Under the pieces are notes generated by a model, which was not told the origin of the DNA, did not search any database, and was given only the letters and a program-made list of their open reading frames with translations. A DNA stretch of 64,000 bases from Methylotenera sp. GTDB lineage: Bacteria > Pseudomonadota > Gammaproteobacteria > Burkholderiales > Methylophilaceae. How positions within the stretch are numbered: the stretch's first letter is position 1; each line of letters starts with the position of its first letter. A program made the position numbers and the translations under genes. The stretch is taken from NCBI GenBank assembly GCA_014378845.1, contig JACMNB010000011.1, positions 62,001 through 126,000 of the forward strand. Direction: 5' to 3'. Shown in pieces: positions 47,087 through 55,484 of this stretch.

Positions 47087-48754
47087 ATGATTACCCTCCT
47101 AAAAAACGGCAAACTCTACGATCCCGCCCACAATAAAAATGGCGTGGTTGAGGACATTTACATCCGCGATGGATACATTATCGCCAAAGTAAACGCAGCC
47201 GATAAAATCAATCAAACAATTGATTTAACAGGGAAAATTGTCATGGCTGGCGCGATTGATATGCACAGCCATATTGGCGGCGGCAAGGTCAATATTGCGC
47301 GGATGATGTTGCCAGAGTTTCGCGAGGCTTTAAAACAATATAGCGAGCCTGAAGCGCATATTTGCACGCCCAATTGTTCACATCATGCAACGCCAACCAG
47401 CACAGAAACGGGGTTTCGCTATATAGAAATGGGCTACACCGCCGCGTTTGAGCCTGCGATATTGCCAATTAACGCCCGTCAAGCGCACCTAGAGATGGCC
47501 GATACGCCGATGATAGACAAAGGCGGATACACCATGCTGGGCAATGATGATTACTTTTTGCGTCTTTTAAGCGACAAAACGGATCAAAAAGCCATTAACG
47601 ATTACGTCGCTTGGACACTGCATGCCACACAAGCCATCGGCATTAAAGTGGTGAATCCAGGCGGCATTTCAGCGTTTAAGTTTAATCAACGCCGCTTAAA
47701 TTTAGACGAAAATAATGTGTATTACCAAGTGACTCCGCGCGATATTTTAAAAAGCTTAAGCCGCGCGGTGAATGAGCTGGGCATCGCAAAGCCGCTGCAT
47801 GTGCATTGCAACAATTTGGGCGCAGCGGGCAATTTTCAAACCACGCTTGATACCATTCAAGCTAGTGACGGCGTACCGATGCACCTGACGCACATTCAGT
47901 TTCATTCTTATGGATTAGAGGGTGACAAAAAGTTTTCGTCGGCCGCCGCGCAAATTGCTGAGGCGATTAATATTAACAAACACATTACCGCCGATGTTGG
48001 GCAGATTTTGTTCGGCCAAACCGTGACTGCATCGGGCGACAGCATGATGCAGCACCTAAACGCCCGTCATGCCAGCCCGAAAAAATCCGTGATTATGGAT
48101 ATTGAATGTGACGCAGGTTGCGGCGTGGTGCCGTTTAAATATCGCGACCAAAATTACGTGAATGCGCTGCAATGGGCGATTGGCTTGGAGTTGTTCTTAA
48201 GCGTAACCGATCCGTGGCGCATCTTTTTAACCACTGATCATCCCAACGGCGCACCATTTACCAGCTACCCACATTTGATTCGTTTGTTAATGGACAAAAG
48301 CTTTAGAAATGAAGCTTTCGCCAAATTAAACCTAGACGCGCAAGCCATGACTAATTTGCCTTCTCTTACGCGCGAATATTCGCTTTACGAAATCGCCATT
48401 ATGACGCGCGCAGGCGCTGCGAAATTAATTGGCTTGAAGAATTGCGGTCATTTAGGCGCAGGCGCACAGGCCGACATTACTGTTTACTCGGAGCAAGCCA
48501 ATAAAGAAGCCATGTTTGGGCAACCTGACTACGTTTTTAAAAATGGTGAATTGGTAGTAAAAGATGGCAAAGTGGTAAAAGTGGTTTGGGGTGCAACTCA
48601 CGTTACCAAGCCTGTGTTTGATATGAGTGTAGAGAAAAATTTAAAGCAATATTTCGATAAATACCATACCATTCAATTAGATAACTTTAAAATAAGCAAT
48701 GATGAAATTGCTGACAACGGGCGCGGCAAACTAGTCTCGCATAGCAAAACGTAA
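47087..48754 (+). CDS. fhcA: Formyltransferase/hydrolase complex subunit FhcA (FmdA-like)
   Basis: A 555-residue amidohydrolase-type subunit related to FwdA/FmdA, the site where formyl-methylofuran is hydrolysed to formate. The metal-site segment AGAIDMHSHIGGGKVN, the histidine-rich HICTPNCSHHATPTSTETGF, PLHVHCNNLGAAGN, LTHIQFHSYG and LTTDHPNGAPFTSYP are all present. Length is normal. The gene is followed after 29 bases by a PNPOx-like gene, whereas in most methylotrophs fhcD follows directly. Confidence 0.93.
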   Translation: MITLLKNGKLYDPAHNKNGVVEDIYIRDGYIIAKVNAADKINQTIDLTGKIVMAGAIDMHSHIGGGKVNIARMMLPEFREALKQYSEPEAHICTPNCSHHATPTSTETGFRYIEMGYTAAFEPAILPINARQAHLEMADTPMIDKGGYTMLGNDDYFLRLLSDKTDQKAINDYVAWTLHATQAIGIKVVNPGGISAFKFNQRRLNLDENNVYYQVTPRDILKSLSRAVNELGIAKPLHVHCNNLGAAGNFQTTLDTIQASDGVPMHLTHIQFHSYGLEGDKKFSSAAAQIAEAININKHITADVGQILFGQTVTASGDSMMQHLNARHASPKKSVIMDIECDAGCGVVPFKYRDQNYVNALQWAIGLELFLSVTDPWRIFLTTDHPNGAPFTSYPHLIRLLMDKSFRNEAFAKLNLDAQAMTNLPSLTREYSLYEIAIMTRAGAAKLIGLKNCGHLGAGAQADITVYSEQANKEAMFGQPDYVFKNGELVVKDGKVVKVVWGATHVTKPVFDMSVEKNLKQYFDKYHTIQLDNFKISNDEIADNGRGKLVSHSKT

Positions 48755-48783
48755 ATCACTTAAATAAATAAAGGGAGAAACAA

Positions 48784-49443
48784 TTGAGCATTTATTACGG
48801 CAAGCAACAGCGCGCTTTGCAGGAGCAATTTGGCACAACAAAAATGGCCGACCGCATTGAACAATTGGCCAGTCACACGACTTTTAACGACGACGCAAAA
48901 GGCTTTATTGAACATTCTGAAATGTTCTTTTTAACCTCGATTAACGACAAAGGCCAGCCGACCGTTTCTTACAAAGGCGGCGACATGGGTTTTGTGAAAG
49001 TGCTGGACGAAAATACATTAATTTTTCCCAGCTACGATGGCAACGGCATGTTTTTAAGCATGGGCAACATTGTGGGCAATGCTCAAATCGGCATGTTATT
49101 TATCTCGTTCGAGCGCCCACACCGCATTCGTGTGCAAGGCACAGCAAGTGTTTCGCAAGACGCAAAATTACTGGCACAATACAAAGAAGCCGACTTTGTG
49201 GTGACGGTAAAACTAGAAGAATTATGGCAAAATTGCCCAAGATATATTCCAAAATATGAAAAAGTACGTGACTCACGCTATGTGCCGCGCGCCGATTGCG
49301 AAACGCCGCTGGCCGAATGGAAGCGCGTCGATTTGCTGCAAGACGTGCTGCCGCCCGCCGATTTAGCCAAAGCGCAGGCCAAAGGCACGATTGAAATTAT
49401 GGAATGGGTGGGCAAAATTCAGGCAGGCGCGGATGATGCATGA
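48784..49443 (+). CDS. Pyridoxamine 5'-phosphate oxidase family (FMN-binding) protein
   Basis: A 219-residue split-barrel flavin-binding protein. Typical segments are MFFLTSINDKGQPTVSYKGG, NTLIFPSYDGNGMFLSMGNI and IGMLFISFERPHRIRVQG, followed by ENCPRYI-like LWQNCPRYIPKYE. A TTG start with a strong AAGGGAG eight bases before it is used. The family includes oxidases and reductases acting on cofactors, but the substrate here is unknown. It sits between fhcA and fhcD on the same strand, so it is probably cotranscribed; a link to C1 flux is only inferred. Confidence 0.82.
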   Translation: MSIYYGKQQRALQEQFGTTKMADRIEQLASHTTFNDDAKGFIEHSEMFFLTSINDKGQPTVSYKGGDMGFVKVLDENTLIFPSYDGNGMFLSMGNIVGNAQIGMLFISFERPHRIRVQGTASVSQDAKLLAQYKEADFVVTVKLEELWQNCPRYIPKYEKVRDSRYVPRADCETPLAEWKRVDLLQDVLPPADLAKAQAKGTIEIMEWVGKIQAGADDA

Positions 49444-49471
49444 GATTAGATTGTAAATGTTAGGGGATTAT

Positions 49472-49843
49472 ATGGAATTTTCAAACAAAGAACTTATATG
49501 GAACCCTGCTGCATTAGAATCTGGTGGCTCTTCACCTAAAGACGGCGACACAGCTTTAGCTGATTTACTACTTTTTCATGGATTAGCTATGAATGGCGGG
49601 GTTGAGCATGCTATTGATATACTTAGCTTAAATGAGTTTGGCGCTGCACTTAATGGATTTAGGTTTTTTGAACTAGGTGAAGTAGCTGCAGTACTAGAGA
49701 ATGCAAAAGGCGCTTCAGATTCAACTCTTGATGAAATCGATGAATTGTATAATCAAATGATTCCTCTTGACGATACTCTTTATCAGGTATTTGAGCGAAA
49801 ACTTGCAACATCTCAAGATTTATTTTCACCTTTTGTACTTTAA
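49472..49843 (+). CDS. Small acidic hypothetical protein
   Basis: A 123-residue acidic protein that I do not recognise. It contains GGSSPKDGDTALADLLLFHG, GVEHAIDILSLNEFGAALNG and LDDTLYQVFERKLA, mostly helical, with no membrane segment. The ATG at 49472 has AGGGGA about six bases before it and is preferred over the in-frame ATG at 49457. Base composition is more AT-rich than the fhc genes. The size, acidity and isolated insertion recall immunity-type proteins, but this is a guess. Confidence 0.55.
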   Translation: MEFSNKELIWNPAALESGGSSPKDGDTALADLLLFHGLAMNGGVEHAIDILSLNEFGAALNGFRFFELGEVAAVLENAKGASDSTLDEIDELYNQMIPLDDTLYQVFERKLATSQDLFSPFVL

Positions 49844-49903
49844 TGTAATGTATAAACTGCCTCTTATAGAAGTCGTGCTAGACCTCATAGTTAAAACAAA
49901 ATA

Positions 49904-50818
49904 ATGAACATTAACGGCATCACCATTGACGACACCTTCGCCGAAGCATTTAACATGCGGGCGACGCGCGTCGTCATCACCGGGCTTAACCTAAAATGGG
50001 CCTATCACGCCGCCAATGCCATGACTGGCTTTGCCACCAGCGTGATTGGCTGCGGCGTTGAGGCGGACATAGAGCGCGAATTAAACGCCGATGAAACGCC
50101 AGACGGCAGACTAGGTGTGAGCGTGTTGATGTTCGCCACGGGCAGTAAAGTGTTGATGCAACAGCTAGAAACTCGCATGGGGCAGTGCATACTCACCTGC
50201 CCTAGCGTGGCCGCGTTTGCTGGCATAGAGCATAGAGAAGGATTAGAAATAGACCAAATCAATTTAGGCGCGCATTTACGTTATTTTGGCGATGGTTTTC
50301 AGACTTCAAAATTAATCGCAGCAAAGCGTTATTGGCGCATCCCCGTGATGGACGGCGAATTTTTGGTGCAAGAAAGCACGGGCATGGTGCGCGCGATTGG
50401 CGGCGGTAATTTTTTAATACTCGCCACTAGCCAAGAATCTGCTTTAAACGCCTCAGAAACCGCGATCGAGGTCATGAAAAAAGTACCGAATGTCATCATG
50501 CCTTTCCCTGGCGGCGTGGTACGCAGCGGCTCAAAAGTCGGCAGCAAATACCCCAACATGTTCGCTTCGACCAACGATGCGTTTTGCCCGACGCTAAAAG
50601 GTTTGACCAAAACCGAGCTGGATGACGATATTGAAAGCGTGCTAGAAATTGTGATTGACGGGCTTACTTTTGATGACGTCGCAAAGGCCATGAAAGTGGG
50701 TATTGAGGCAATTTGTGCTTTAGGTGTTGCAAGCGGCGTACAGCGCATTTCCGCAGGCAATTACGGCGGCAAACTGGGGCCGCATCATTTTAAACTGCAT
50801 GAAGTTTTAAAAAAATAA
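49904..50818 (+). CDS. fhcD: Formylmethanofuran:H4MPT formyltransferase subunit FhcD
   Basis: The 304-residue formyltransferase subunit moves the formyl group from formyl-H4MPT to methylofuran within the Fhc complex. Family features are INGITIDDTFAEAFNMRATR at the N-terminus, GCGVEADIERELNADETPDGR, HLRYFGDGFQTSK and PFPGGVVRSGSKVGSKYP, ending with GGKLGPHHFKLHE. Length is normal. No clear ribosome binding site stands before the ATG. Confidence 0.95.
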   Translation: MNINGITIDDTFAEAFNMRATRVVITGLNLKWAYHAANAMTGFATSVIGCGVEADIERELNADETPDGRLGVSVLMFATGSKVLMQQLETRMGQCILTCPSVAAFAGIEHREGLEIDQINLGAHLRYFGDGFQTSKLIAAKRYWRIPVMDGEFLVQESTGMVRAIGGGNFLILATSQESALNASETAIEVMKKVPNVIMPFPGGVVRSGSKVGSKYPNMFASTNDAFCPTLKGLTKTELDDDIESVLEIVIDGLTFDDVAKAMKVGIEAICALGVASGVQRISAGNYGGKLGPHHFKLHEVLKK

Positions 50819-50859
50819 AACCGATGACTATCCCTAATCACGTTAAGTATCCTACTCAG

Positions 50860-50952
50860 TCATTCCCGCGCAGGCTGAAATCCATGTGGTTTTTGGTAGC
50901 AATTGCCTTCATTTGCCAATTAAAATGGATTCCCGCCTGCGCGGGAATGACG
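50860..50952. repeat. CATTCCCGCGCAGG...CCTGCGCGGGAATGAC palindromic repeat
   Basis: Arms GTCATTCCCGCGCAGGCTGA and GATTCCCGCCTGCGCGGGAA around about 50 bases, located between fhcD and fhcC. It is closely related to the copy at 4161-4262. Confidence 0.8.
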
Positions 50953-50977
50953 GCTAAGAAAAAGTGCGGTCAATAAA

Positions 50978-51664
50978 ATGATTTCTCTCATATTTACGCT
51001 TAAGTCAACACCCGCACTCAAGTTGGATTGCAGCCGTTTAACGCCAAATGGCTTGGCTGGTTTAACGATGCCACAGGTTAGCAATTTAGCGCTTACCAAC
51101 AACAAAACATCGCCCAAAGTAGTCGATATTTTTGACATTTCTGGCTCGGTTTCAGAAAATATTGTGTTTAAAAACAGCAATACTCAGCTTCATTTTATTG
51201 GTCATAAAATGAAGCATGGGCAAATCACAATTGAAGGCGATTGCGGCGATTTTTTAGGCGCAAACATGCAAGGTGGCACGATTTTATGCAATGGCAACGC
51301 GGGCGACCGCGTGGGCGACCAAATGCGACGCGGATTAATTTTAATTGATGGTGACGCAGGCGATTATTTGGCTAGCCGTATGATAGCTGGCACAATTGGT
51401 GTATGTGGCAGCGTTGGCAAATTAACGGGATTCGCCATGAAACGCGGCACGATTCTTTTGAACCATCAGCCCGATTTACATGCAAGTTTCCATGCAACCA
51501 TGCAAGATTGTGGCACACATAACTTGCCATTTTTAGCTATACTTTTTAAATCGTTTCAAGCATTGCCAAGCAAATTTAGCACACTAGAAAACCAGCGTGT
51601 GCAGCGATTTGCAGGCGATTTGGCTTGCAATGGTAATGGCGAAATTTTAGTTTTACAGCCTTAG
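50978..51664 (+). CDS. fhcC: Formyltransferase/hydrolase complex subunit FhcC
   Basis: A 228-residue right-handed beta-helix subunit related to FwdC/FmdC and to the C-terminal domain of glutamate synthase. Repeating G-x-x-G-x-x-(L/M)-x-x-G units are visible: ITIEGDCGDFLGANMQGGTI, LCNGNAGDRVGDQMRRGLIL and DGDAGDYLASRMIAGTIGV. It scaffolds the Fhc complex. It is the last gene of the cluster and is followed by a palindromic repeat. Confidence 0.93.
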   Translation: MISLIFTLKSTPALKLDCSRLTPNGLAGLTMPQVSNLALTNNKTSPKVVDIFDISGSVSENIVFKNSNTQLHFIGHKMKHGQITIEGDCGDFLGANMQGGTILCNGNAGDRVGDQMRRGLILIDGDAGDYLASRMIAGTIGVCGSVGKLTGFAMKRGTILLNHQPDLHASFHATMQDCGTHNLPFLAILFKSFQALPSKFSTLENQRVQRFAGDLACNGNGEILVLQP

Positions 51665-51696
51665 TTTTTCAGATGGGAAACACTATTGCATCGCTA

Positions 51697-51774
51697 CGTC
51701 ATTCTGACCAAAGCGAAGAATCCAGTAGTGCCTAACAAAACAACATGGATTCTTCGCTTTGCTCAGAATGGCGG
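51697..51774. repeat. CATTCTGACC...GCTCAGAATG palindromic repeat
   Basis: Arms CGTCATTCTGACCAAAGCGA and TTCGCTTTGCTCAGAATGGC, with GAAGAATCCAG and its partner inside. It lies just after fhcC and may serve as its transcript end. Confidence 0.75.
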
Positions 51775-51852
51775 GAGGGGTAATTATTAAGTCTTGTTTT
51801 TCTAAACTGTCCGCAAGTGTTAAAATAGCGTTTTAGCTAAATTTTCCGCACA

Positions 51853-52800
51853 ATGTCTGAAGCAAAACCCAAATACCTCTCCGCCGCGCTGTATAAATTT
51901 GTCAGCCTGCCTAATTACACTGCCTTGCAAGCGCCTATCCATGCGGCTTGTGTGGCACACCACATAAAAGGTACGATTTTACTGGCGGCTGAAGGCATTA
52001 ACGGCACTATTGCAGGTTTGCCAGAAAACATTCATAAATTGCTGGATTTTTTACGCACTGACGCTGCTTTTGAAGACAATTTTGTCAATTTGGAACACAA
52101 AGAATCGTTTGCAGACGAACAACCGTTTTACCGCATGAAGGTGAAACTAAAGAAAGAAATCGTTACCATGGGCGTGCCAAGCGTTAACCCTAACAACACC
52201 GTTGGCACTTATGTAAAACCTGAAGATTGGAATGCGCTGATTAACGACCCAGAGGTAATTCTGCTGGATACCCGTAACGATTATGAGGTGCATATTGGCA
52301 CGTTTAAAGGAGCAATTGACCCAAAAACCACAACTTTTAGGGAGTTTCCAGAATTTGTTGCGCAAAACCTAGACAAAGCCAAACACAAAAAAGTCGCCAT
52401 GTTTTGCACGGGCGGTATACGCTGTGAAAAAGCTTCTAGCTATATGTTAGAACAAGGTTTTGATGAAGTTTATCACCTGCAAGGCGGTATTTTAAAATAC
52501 TTAGAAACCGTGCCAGAAAGCGAAAGCTTATGGCAAGGCGAATGCTTCGTATTTGACCAGCGCGTGGCCGTAACACATGGTTTAGAAGTTGGCGAGTTTG
52601 ACCAATGTTACGCTTGCCGCCACCCGCTTTCACCTGCAGAATTACTAAGTGCAGAGTACACACCTGGAATTTCCTGTTGTTATTGCTACAATACAACAAG
52701 TGAGGAAAAGAAAAAAAGTTTAACCGAAAGACAAAAACAAGTCATTTTAGCCAAACAACGCGGTAAAGAGCATATTGGCGAAACGTTAATTTTCAAATGA
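51853..52800 (+). CDS. trhO: tRNA uridine(34) hydroxylase TrhO (YceA), rhodanese-like
   Basis: A 315-residue protein that hydroxylates uridine 34 of certain tRNAs, starting cmo5U/mo5U formation. The N-terminal acylphosphatase-like domain contains [14 protein letters not shown]. The rhodanese domain has [20 protein letters not shown] and the active loop [16 protein letters not shown] with the catalytic Cys. A C-terminal zinc-binding region shows CYACRHPL and CCYCYNTTS. Length is normal. Confidence 0.94.
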   Translation: MSEAKPKYLSAALYKFVSLPNYTALQAPIHAACVAHHIKGTILLAAEGINGTIAGLPENIHKLLDFLRTDAAFEDNFVNLEHKESFADEQPFYRMKVKLKKEIVTMGVPSVNPNNTVGTYVKPEDWNALINDPEVILLDTRNDYEVHIGTFKGAIDPKTTTFREFPEFVAQNLDKAKHKKVAMFCTGGIRCEKASSYMLEQGFDEVYHLQGGILKYLETVPESESLWQGECFVFDQRVAVTHGLEVGEFDQCYACRHPLSPAELLSAEYTPGISCCYCYNTTSEEKKKSLTERQKQVILAKQRGKEHIGETLIFK

Positions 52801-52896
52801 TTAAAAGCAATATACAGTGTACAAAGCCTAAACATATGAAATTCGGTTCTTTTAACAATCTCGACGATATTAAAGCAAGTAAATTGAAAGTATGAC

Positions 52897-54057
52897 ATGA
52901 GTGATGAACCTAAAATTCCTGCAAAGCTAGCGACAGAAACTCCAGTTAGCAACTTTTTATCGCCCGATTCCGTACAAGTAAAAAATATCGCGTTAATCAT
53001 TTTATCGACTTTAGCGGTTATATTTGCGTTGGATTGGGCCCAAAGTTTTATCATTACCTTGTTGTTGGGCGTTCTTTTGGCTTATGCGCTTAATCCATTT
53101 GTAAATCAGTTAGAGCGTATCAAAATTAATCGGGTGATTGGCTCATCAATGGTTATTTTAGTGTTGATTGGTAGCCTTGTATTTGCGGGTTATCAATTGC
53201 GCGACCAGGTGCAGTCTATTATTTCCATTTTGCCTGAGGCCGCCACCAAACTCACGTCTAGCTTTATTGTAAAGCGCGGAGAGCCACTAACCAATATGCA
53301 AAAACTACAAATTGCAGCCAATCAAGTGGAAGCAGCAACCAGCACTGTTGAAAACAACTTAGCTAAAACAAAAAAATCCATTATGCATGTAGTGGTAGAG
53401 GAGCAAAAATTTAAAATCGGCGACTTTCTTTGGCGCGGCTCATTAGGCGCTTTTGGCTTCATTGGTGAGGCATTAACCATGATATTTCTGGCCTATTTTA
53501 TCCTGCTATCAGGTGATAGCTTCAAACGAAAACTGGTGAAAATTACGGGCCCTTCACTTAGCAACAAAAAAATCACGGTCCAAATAATGGCAGATATCAA
53601 TCAGTCTATTCAGCGTTATATGTTTATGTTGCTGGTCACCAACATCATTGTGGGTATTATATCTTGGGCTGTATTTCGTTCGCTCAATCTAGAAAATTCT
53701 GGCGCATGGGCTGTTGCAGCTGGCTTTATGCACATAGTGCCTTATTTTGGCCCTATTGCAACAGCACTTGCCACGGGAATGGCAGCTTATATGCAATTTG
53801 ATTCGATACTAATGGCATTAGTAGTTTCAGGCGCATCTATATTGATTGCCACTATTGTTGGCGTATTCATCACCACTTGGATGACAGGCCGCATCGCCAA
53901 AATGAATTCTGCCGCAGTATTTTTAGCGCTTATCTTTTTCTCATGGTTGTGGGGACTATGGGGCATGTTACTTGGTATACCCGTTATATTCATCATAAAA
54001 GTTGTTTGTGAACATATCGAGCATTTACAGCCAATTGCTGAACTTCTTGGTGATTAA
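52897..54057 (+). CDS. AI-2E family transporter (PerM-like)
   Basis: A 386-residue inner membrane protein with about eight membrane segments in a 2+1+5 pattern. The first pair is around IALIILSTLAVIFALDWAQSFIITLLLGVLLAYALNPF, and the last segments include AVAAGFMHIVPYFGPIATALATGMAAY. The conserved IPYFGP-like VPYFGP and WGLWGMLLGIPV motifs place it in the AI-2E/PerM family, which exports or exchanges small molecules; the substrate is unknown. It is the last chromosomal gene before the mobile element. Confidence 0.88.
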   Translation: MSDEPKIPAKLATETPVSNFLSPDSVQVKNIALIILSTLAVIFALDWAQSFIITLLLGVLLAYALNPFVNQLERIKINRVIGSSMVILVLIGSLVFAGYQLRDQVQSIISILPEAATKLTSSFIVKRGEPLTNMQKLQIAANQVEAATSTVENNLAKTKKSIMHVVVEEQKFKIGDFLWRGSLGAFGFIGEALTMIFLAYFILLSGDSFKRKLVKITGPSLSNKKITVQIMADINQSIQRYMFMLLVTNIIVGIISWAVFRSLNLENSGAWAVAAGFMHIVPYFGPIATALATGMAAYMQFDSILMALVVSGASILIATIVGVFITTWMTGRIAKMNSAAVFLALIFFSWLWGLWGMLLGIPVIFIIKVVCEHIEHLQPIAELLGD

Positions 54058-54142
54058 ATTGAAACCACATTTTTGTAAAACATAAGCATTTTAGAATGAC
54101 CAAGAAACTTATTGAATACTAAAGTGGTGGCTTTAAGCTTAA

Positions 54143-54186
54143 TTTGAAAATAAAACTACCACCGCAAAGGTGGTATTTTTATTTGG
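54143..54186 (-). terminator. Hairpin terminator with A/T flanks, first copy
   Basis: On the minus strand, right after CCA of the tmRNA/tRNA-like 3' end, ACCACC TTTGC GGTGGT forms a stem flanked by AAAATA and TTTTATTTT. It probably was the terminator of the RNA gene whose 3' end was displaced here by integration. Confidence 0.6.
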
Positions 54187-54203
54187 TGGAGCTAGCGGGA
54201 ATC
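54184..54203 (-). other. tmRNA/tRNA 3'-end fragment, candidate attachment site
   Basis: The minus strand reads GATTCCCGCTAGCTCCACCA, the sequence of a T-loop 3' half, acceptor strand and CCA as in tmRNA. The 5' half of the T-stem and the rest of the RNA are missing. Directly after CCA comes a terminator hairpin. This is what an integrase leaves at the distal end of an element that entered an RNA gene 3' end. tmRNA (ssrA) is favoured over a tRNA because of the AGCTCCACCA ending, but identity is not certain. Confidence 0.5.
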
Positions 54204-54321
54204 GGCCATCCTAGCCAGCCATTGCACCTGCATGTGCAATGTCGTTCGCAGGCTCGTCGCATGCGACTCGAAACCCCTCCTCACCCCGCGTCCCGCGTGT
54301 TCGATACACTGACTGCACAAA

Positions 54322-54376
54322 CAAAAATACCACCGCAAGGGTGGTATTTTTATTTGGTGGGCTGGCGTCAATCCAA
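54322..54376. repeat. Second, degenerate copy of the att/terminator segment
   Basis: CAAAAATACCACCGCAAGGG, then GGTATTTTTATTTGGTGGGCTGGCG, matches 54151-54203 over about 50 bases, including the hairpin and a worn CCA end (minus strand GATTGACGCCAGCCCACCA). The two direct copies enclose about 120 bases containing GTCGCATGCGAC and a TTGCACATGCAGGTGCAA hairpin. Confidence 0.65.
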
Positions 54377-54884
54377 CAAACCTCTGCATGCCAATAGAAT
54401 AGATATCCTATAAATGTTAAAAATATCGCGTACCCTCAAACGTACCCAAATAAATTTATTGTGGCCTCTTTTTAGCAAGCAAGAAAAATACCTTTTAACG
54501 ATTAGGTAAATTATCGCACTTGTTAGTAAATGTTAGGTTTTAATAGGTTCTTACCTTGTTACAATCTTGCTAATGAATCACTGTTACTGAATGAATAATC
54601 AAAGTATTTGCTAACTCACTCACCCGCAATTTAACCTAACTTGCTCTTTATTCATTAAATTCACTTTTTTATTAAATGCAGATTGCTCTCCAGAAACTTA
54701 ACGATATGCTTCATATTTTAGTTCTTCTTTACGATAGTTAACTTAGTAAAAATAAAATCAATTATTTTCACATCTAAGTGCCGTAAATATTATTTATTAT
54801 TATTTTTTAAGTCTGTGCCCTAGCGTACAGAAGTTAGTTGCCTTGTAACTTACTATAACGTTTATTTGCTTATGTGAGCCGAGA
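54377..54884. other. Left end of the mobile element, no gene
   Basis: AT-rich DNA without a convincing gene. At 54429-54448 CGTACCC occurs twice, five bases apart (CGTACCCTCAAACGTACCC). This resembles the short direct repeats that act as arm-type integrase sites in P4-like elements. Nothing else was recognised. Confidence 0.4.
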
Positions 54885-55055
54885 ATGATCAATCGTAATA
54901 ACAAACTATTTGAAATAGCGGTAAAAAAAGGGGCTGTATTGGCTAGAGAAAAGCATTATTTATCAGCCAGTACAATGATGGAGAAAACAGGACTGCCATA
55001 TCTTGTTATCGAGAGAGTCTTATACGAGCCACACAACATCAGAAGTACTGATTAA
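54885..55055 (+). CDS. Small protein, copy 1 of a 56-residue tandem family
   Basis: ATG to TAA encodes 56 residues beginning MINRNNKLFEIAVKKG and ending VIERVLYEPHNIRSTD. I do not recognise the family by name. It aligns without gaps, end to end, to copies at 55104-55273 (frameshifted), 55314-55484 and 56977-57153. Positions shared by all copies are Arg4, Asn6, Val13, Ile42, Arg44, Pro49, Arg53 and Asp56. The stretch SASTMMEKTGLPYLVIERVL looks like a helix-turn-helix. Only a weak GAG precedes the start. Conserved length and ends argue that it is a real protein family. Confidence 0.65.
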   Translation: MINRNNKLFEIAVKKGAVLAREKHYLSASTMMEKTGLPYLVIERVLYEPHNIRSTD

Positions 55056-55103
55056 GGATTTAATTAAGATGATTGAGTTGAATTTTAACTTTGGAAAGAC
55101 ATA

Positions 55104-55273
55104 ATGCTAAATCGTGACAATAAAGTAATAGAAGCAGAAGTTAAAGAAGATATTACGTTACATAGAAGAAGGGTGATATTTGGGTTCTCGCAAGCCTTAA
55201 AAAATCTAATATACCCAGTGAAGTGATCAACAGGGTTGTATTTGAACCTCATAAAATTAGAGGTACTGATTAA
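55104..55273 (+). pseudogene. Copy 2 of the 56-residue family, frameshifted
   Basis: Starts MLNRDNKVIEAEVKED and ends VINRVVFEPHKIRGTD, but the total length of 170 bases is one short of 171 and the frame breaks near codon 27 (about 55182). Restoring one base gives a gapless 56-residue match to copy 1. In the given sequence the first frame ends early with VK and a stop. It may be a decayed gene or a sequencing error. Confidence 0.65.
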
Positions 55274-55313
55274 GGCAAGTCGATTCAGTTAAATTATATT
55301 ATTGGAGTAAATT

Positions 55314-55484
55314 ATGGAAAAACGTATAAATACCATTTTTGATCGTGTGGTCAACAAAGGATTAATTACGAATAAATTTAGAGGTAAGATGCAAGCCACG
55401 CAGATGATGGTGAGTGCTGGCTTGCCAATCGCTGTAATACTTAGGGTTCTGACTAAACCTCAAAGAACCAGAAGTTCTGATTGA
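55314..55484 (+). CDS. Small protein, copy 3 of the 56-residue tandem family
   Basis: ATG to TGA encodes 56 residues, MEKRINTIFDRVVNKG to VILRVLTKPQRTRSSD, with ATQMMVSAGLPIAVILRVL in the predicted helix-turn-helix. A good ribosome binding site (GGAG, seven bases before ATG) supports translation. It is 40 bases after copy 2, giving a tandem period of about 210-220 bases. Function unknown. Confidence 0.7.
   Translation: MEKRINTIFDRVVNKGLITNKFRGKMQATQMMVSAGLPIAVILRVLTKPQRTRSSD

Noticed and set aside
54187..54300. A circularly permuted (two-piece) tmRNA gene, known in some betaproteobacteria.
   Set aside because: The CCA end is directly followed by a terminator, whereas in a permuted gene the CCA is followed by the intervening segment and the coding piece. 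No tag reading frame or 5' GGGG piece is seen.
54144..54413. An 89-codon open frame across the att region.
   Set aside because: It spans both terminator copies and the RNA-end fragment; the peptide (KIPPQGWYFYL) repeats only because the DNA repeats.
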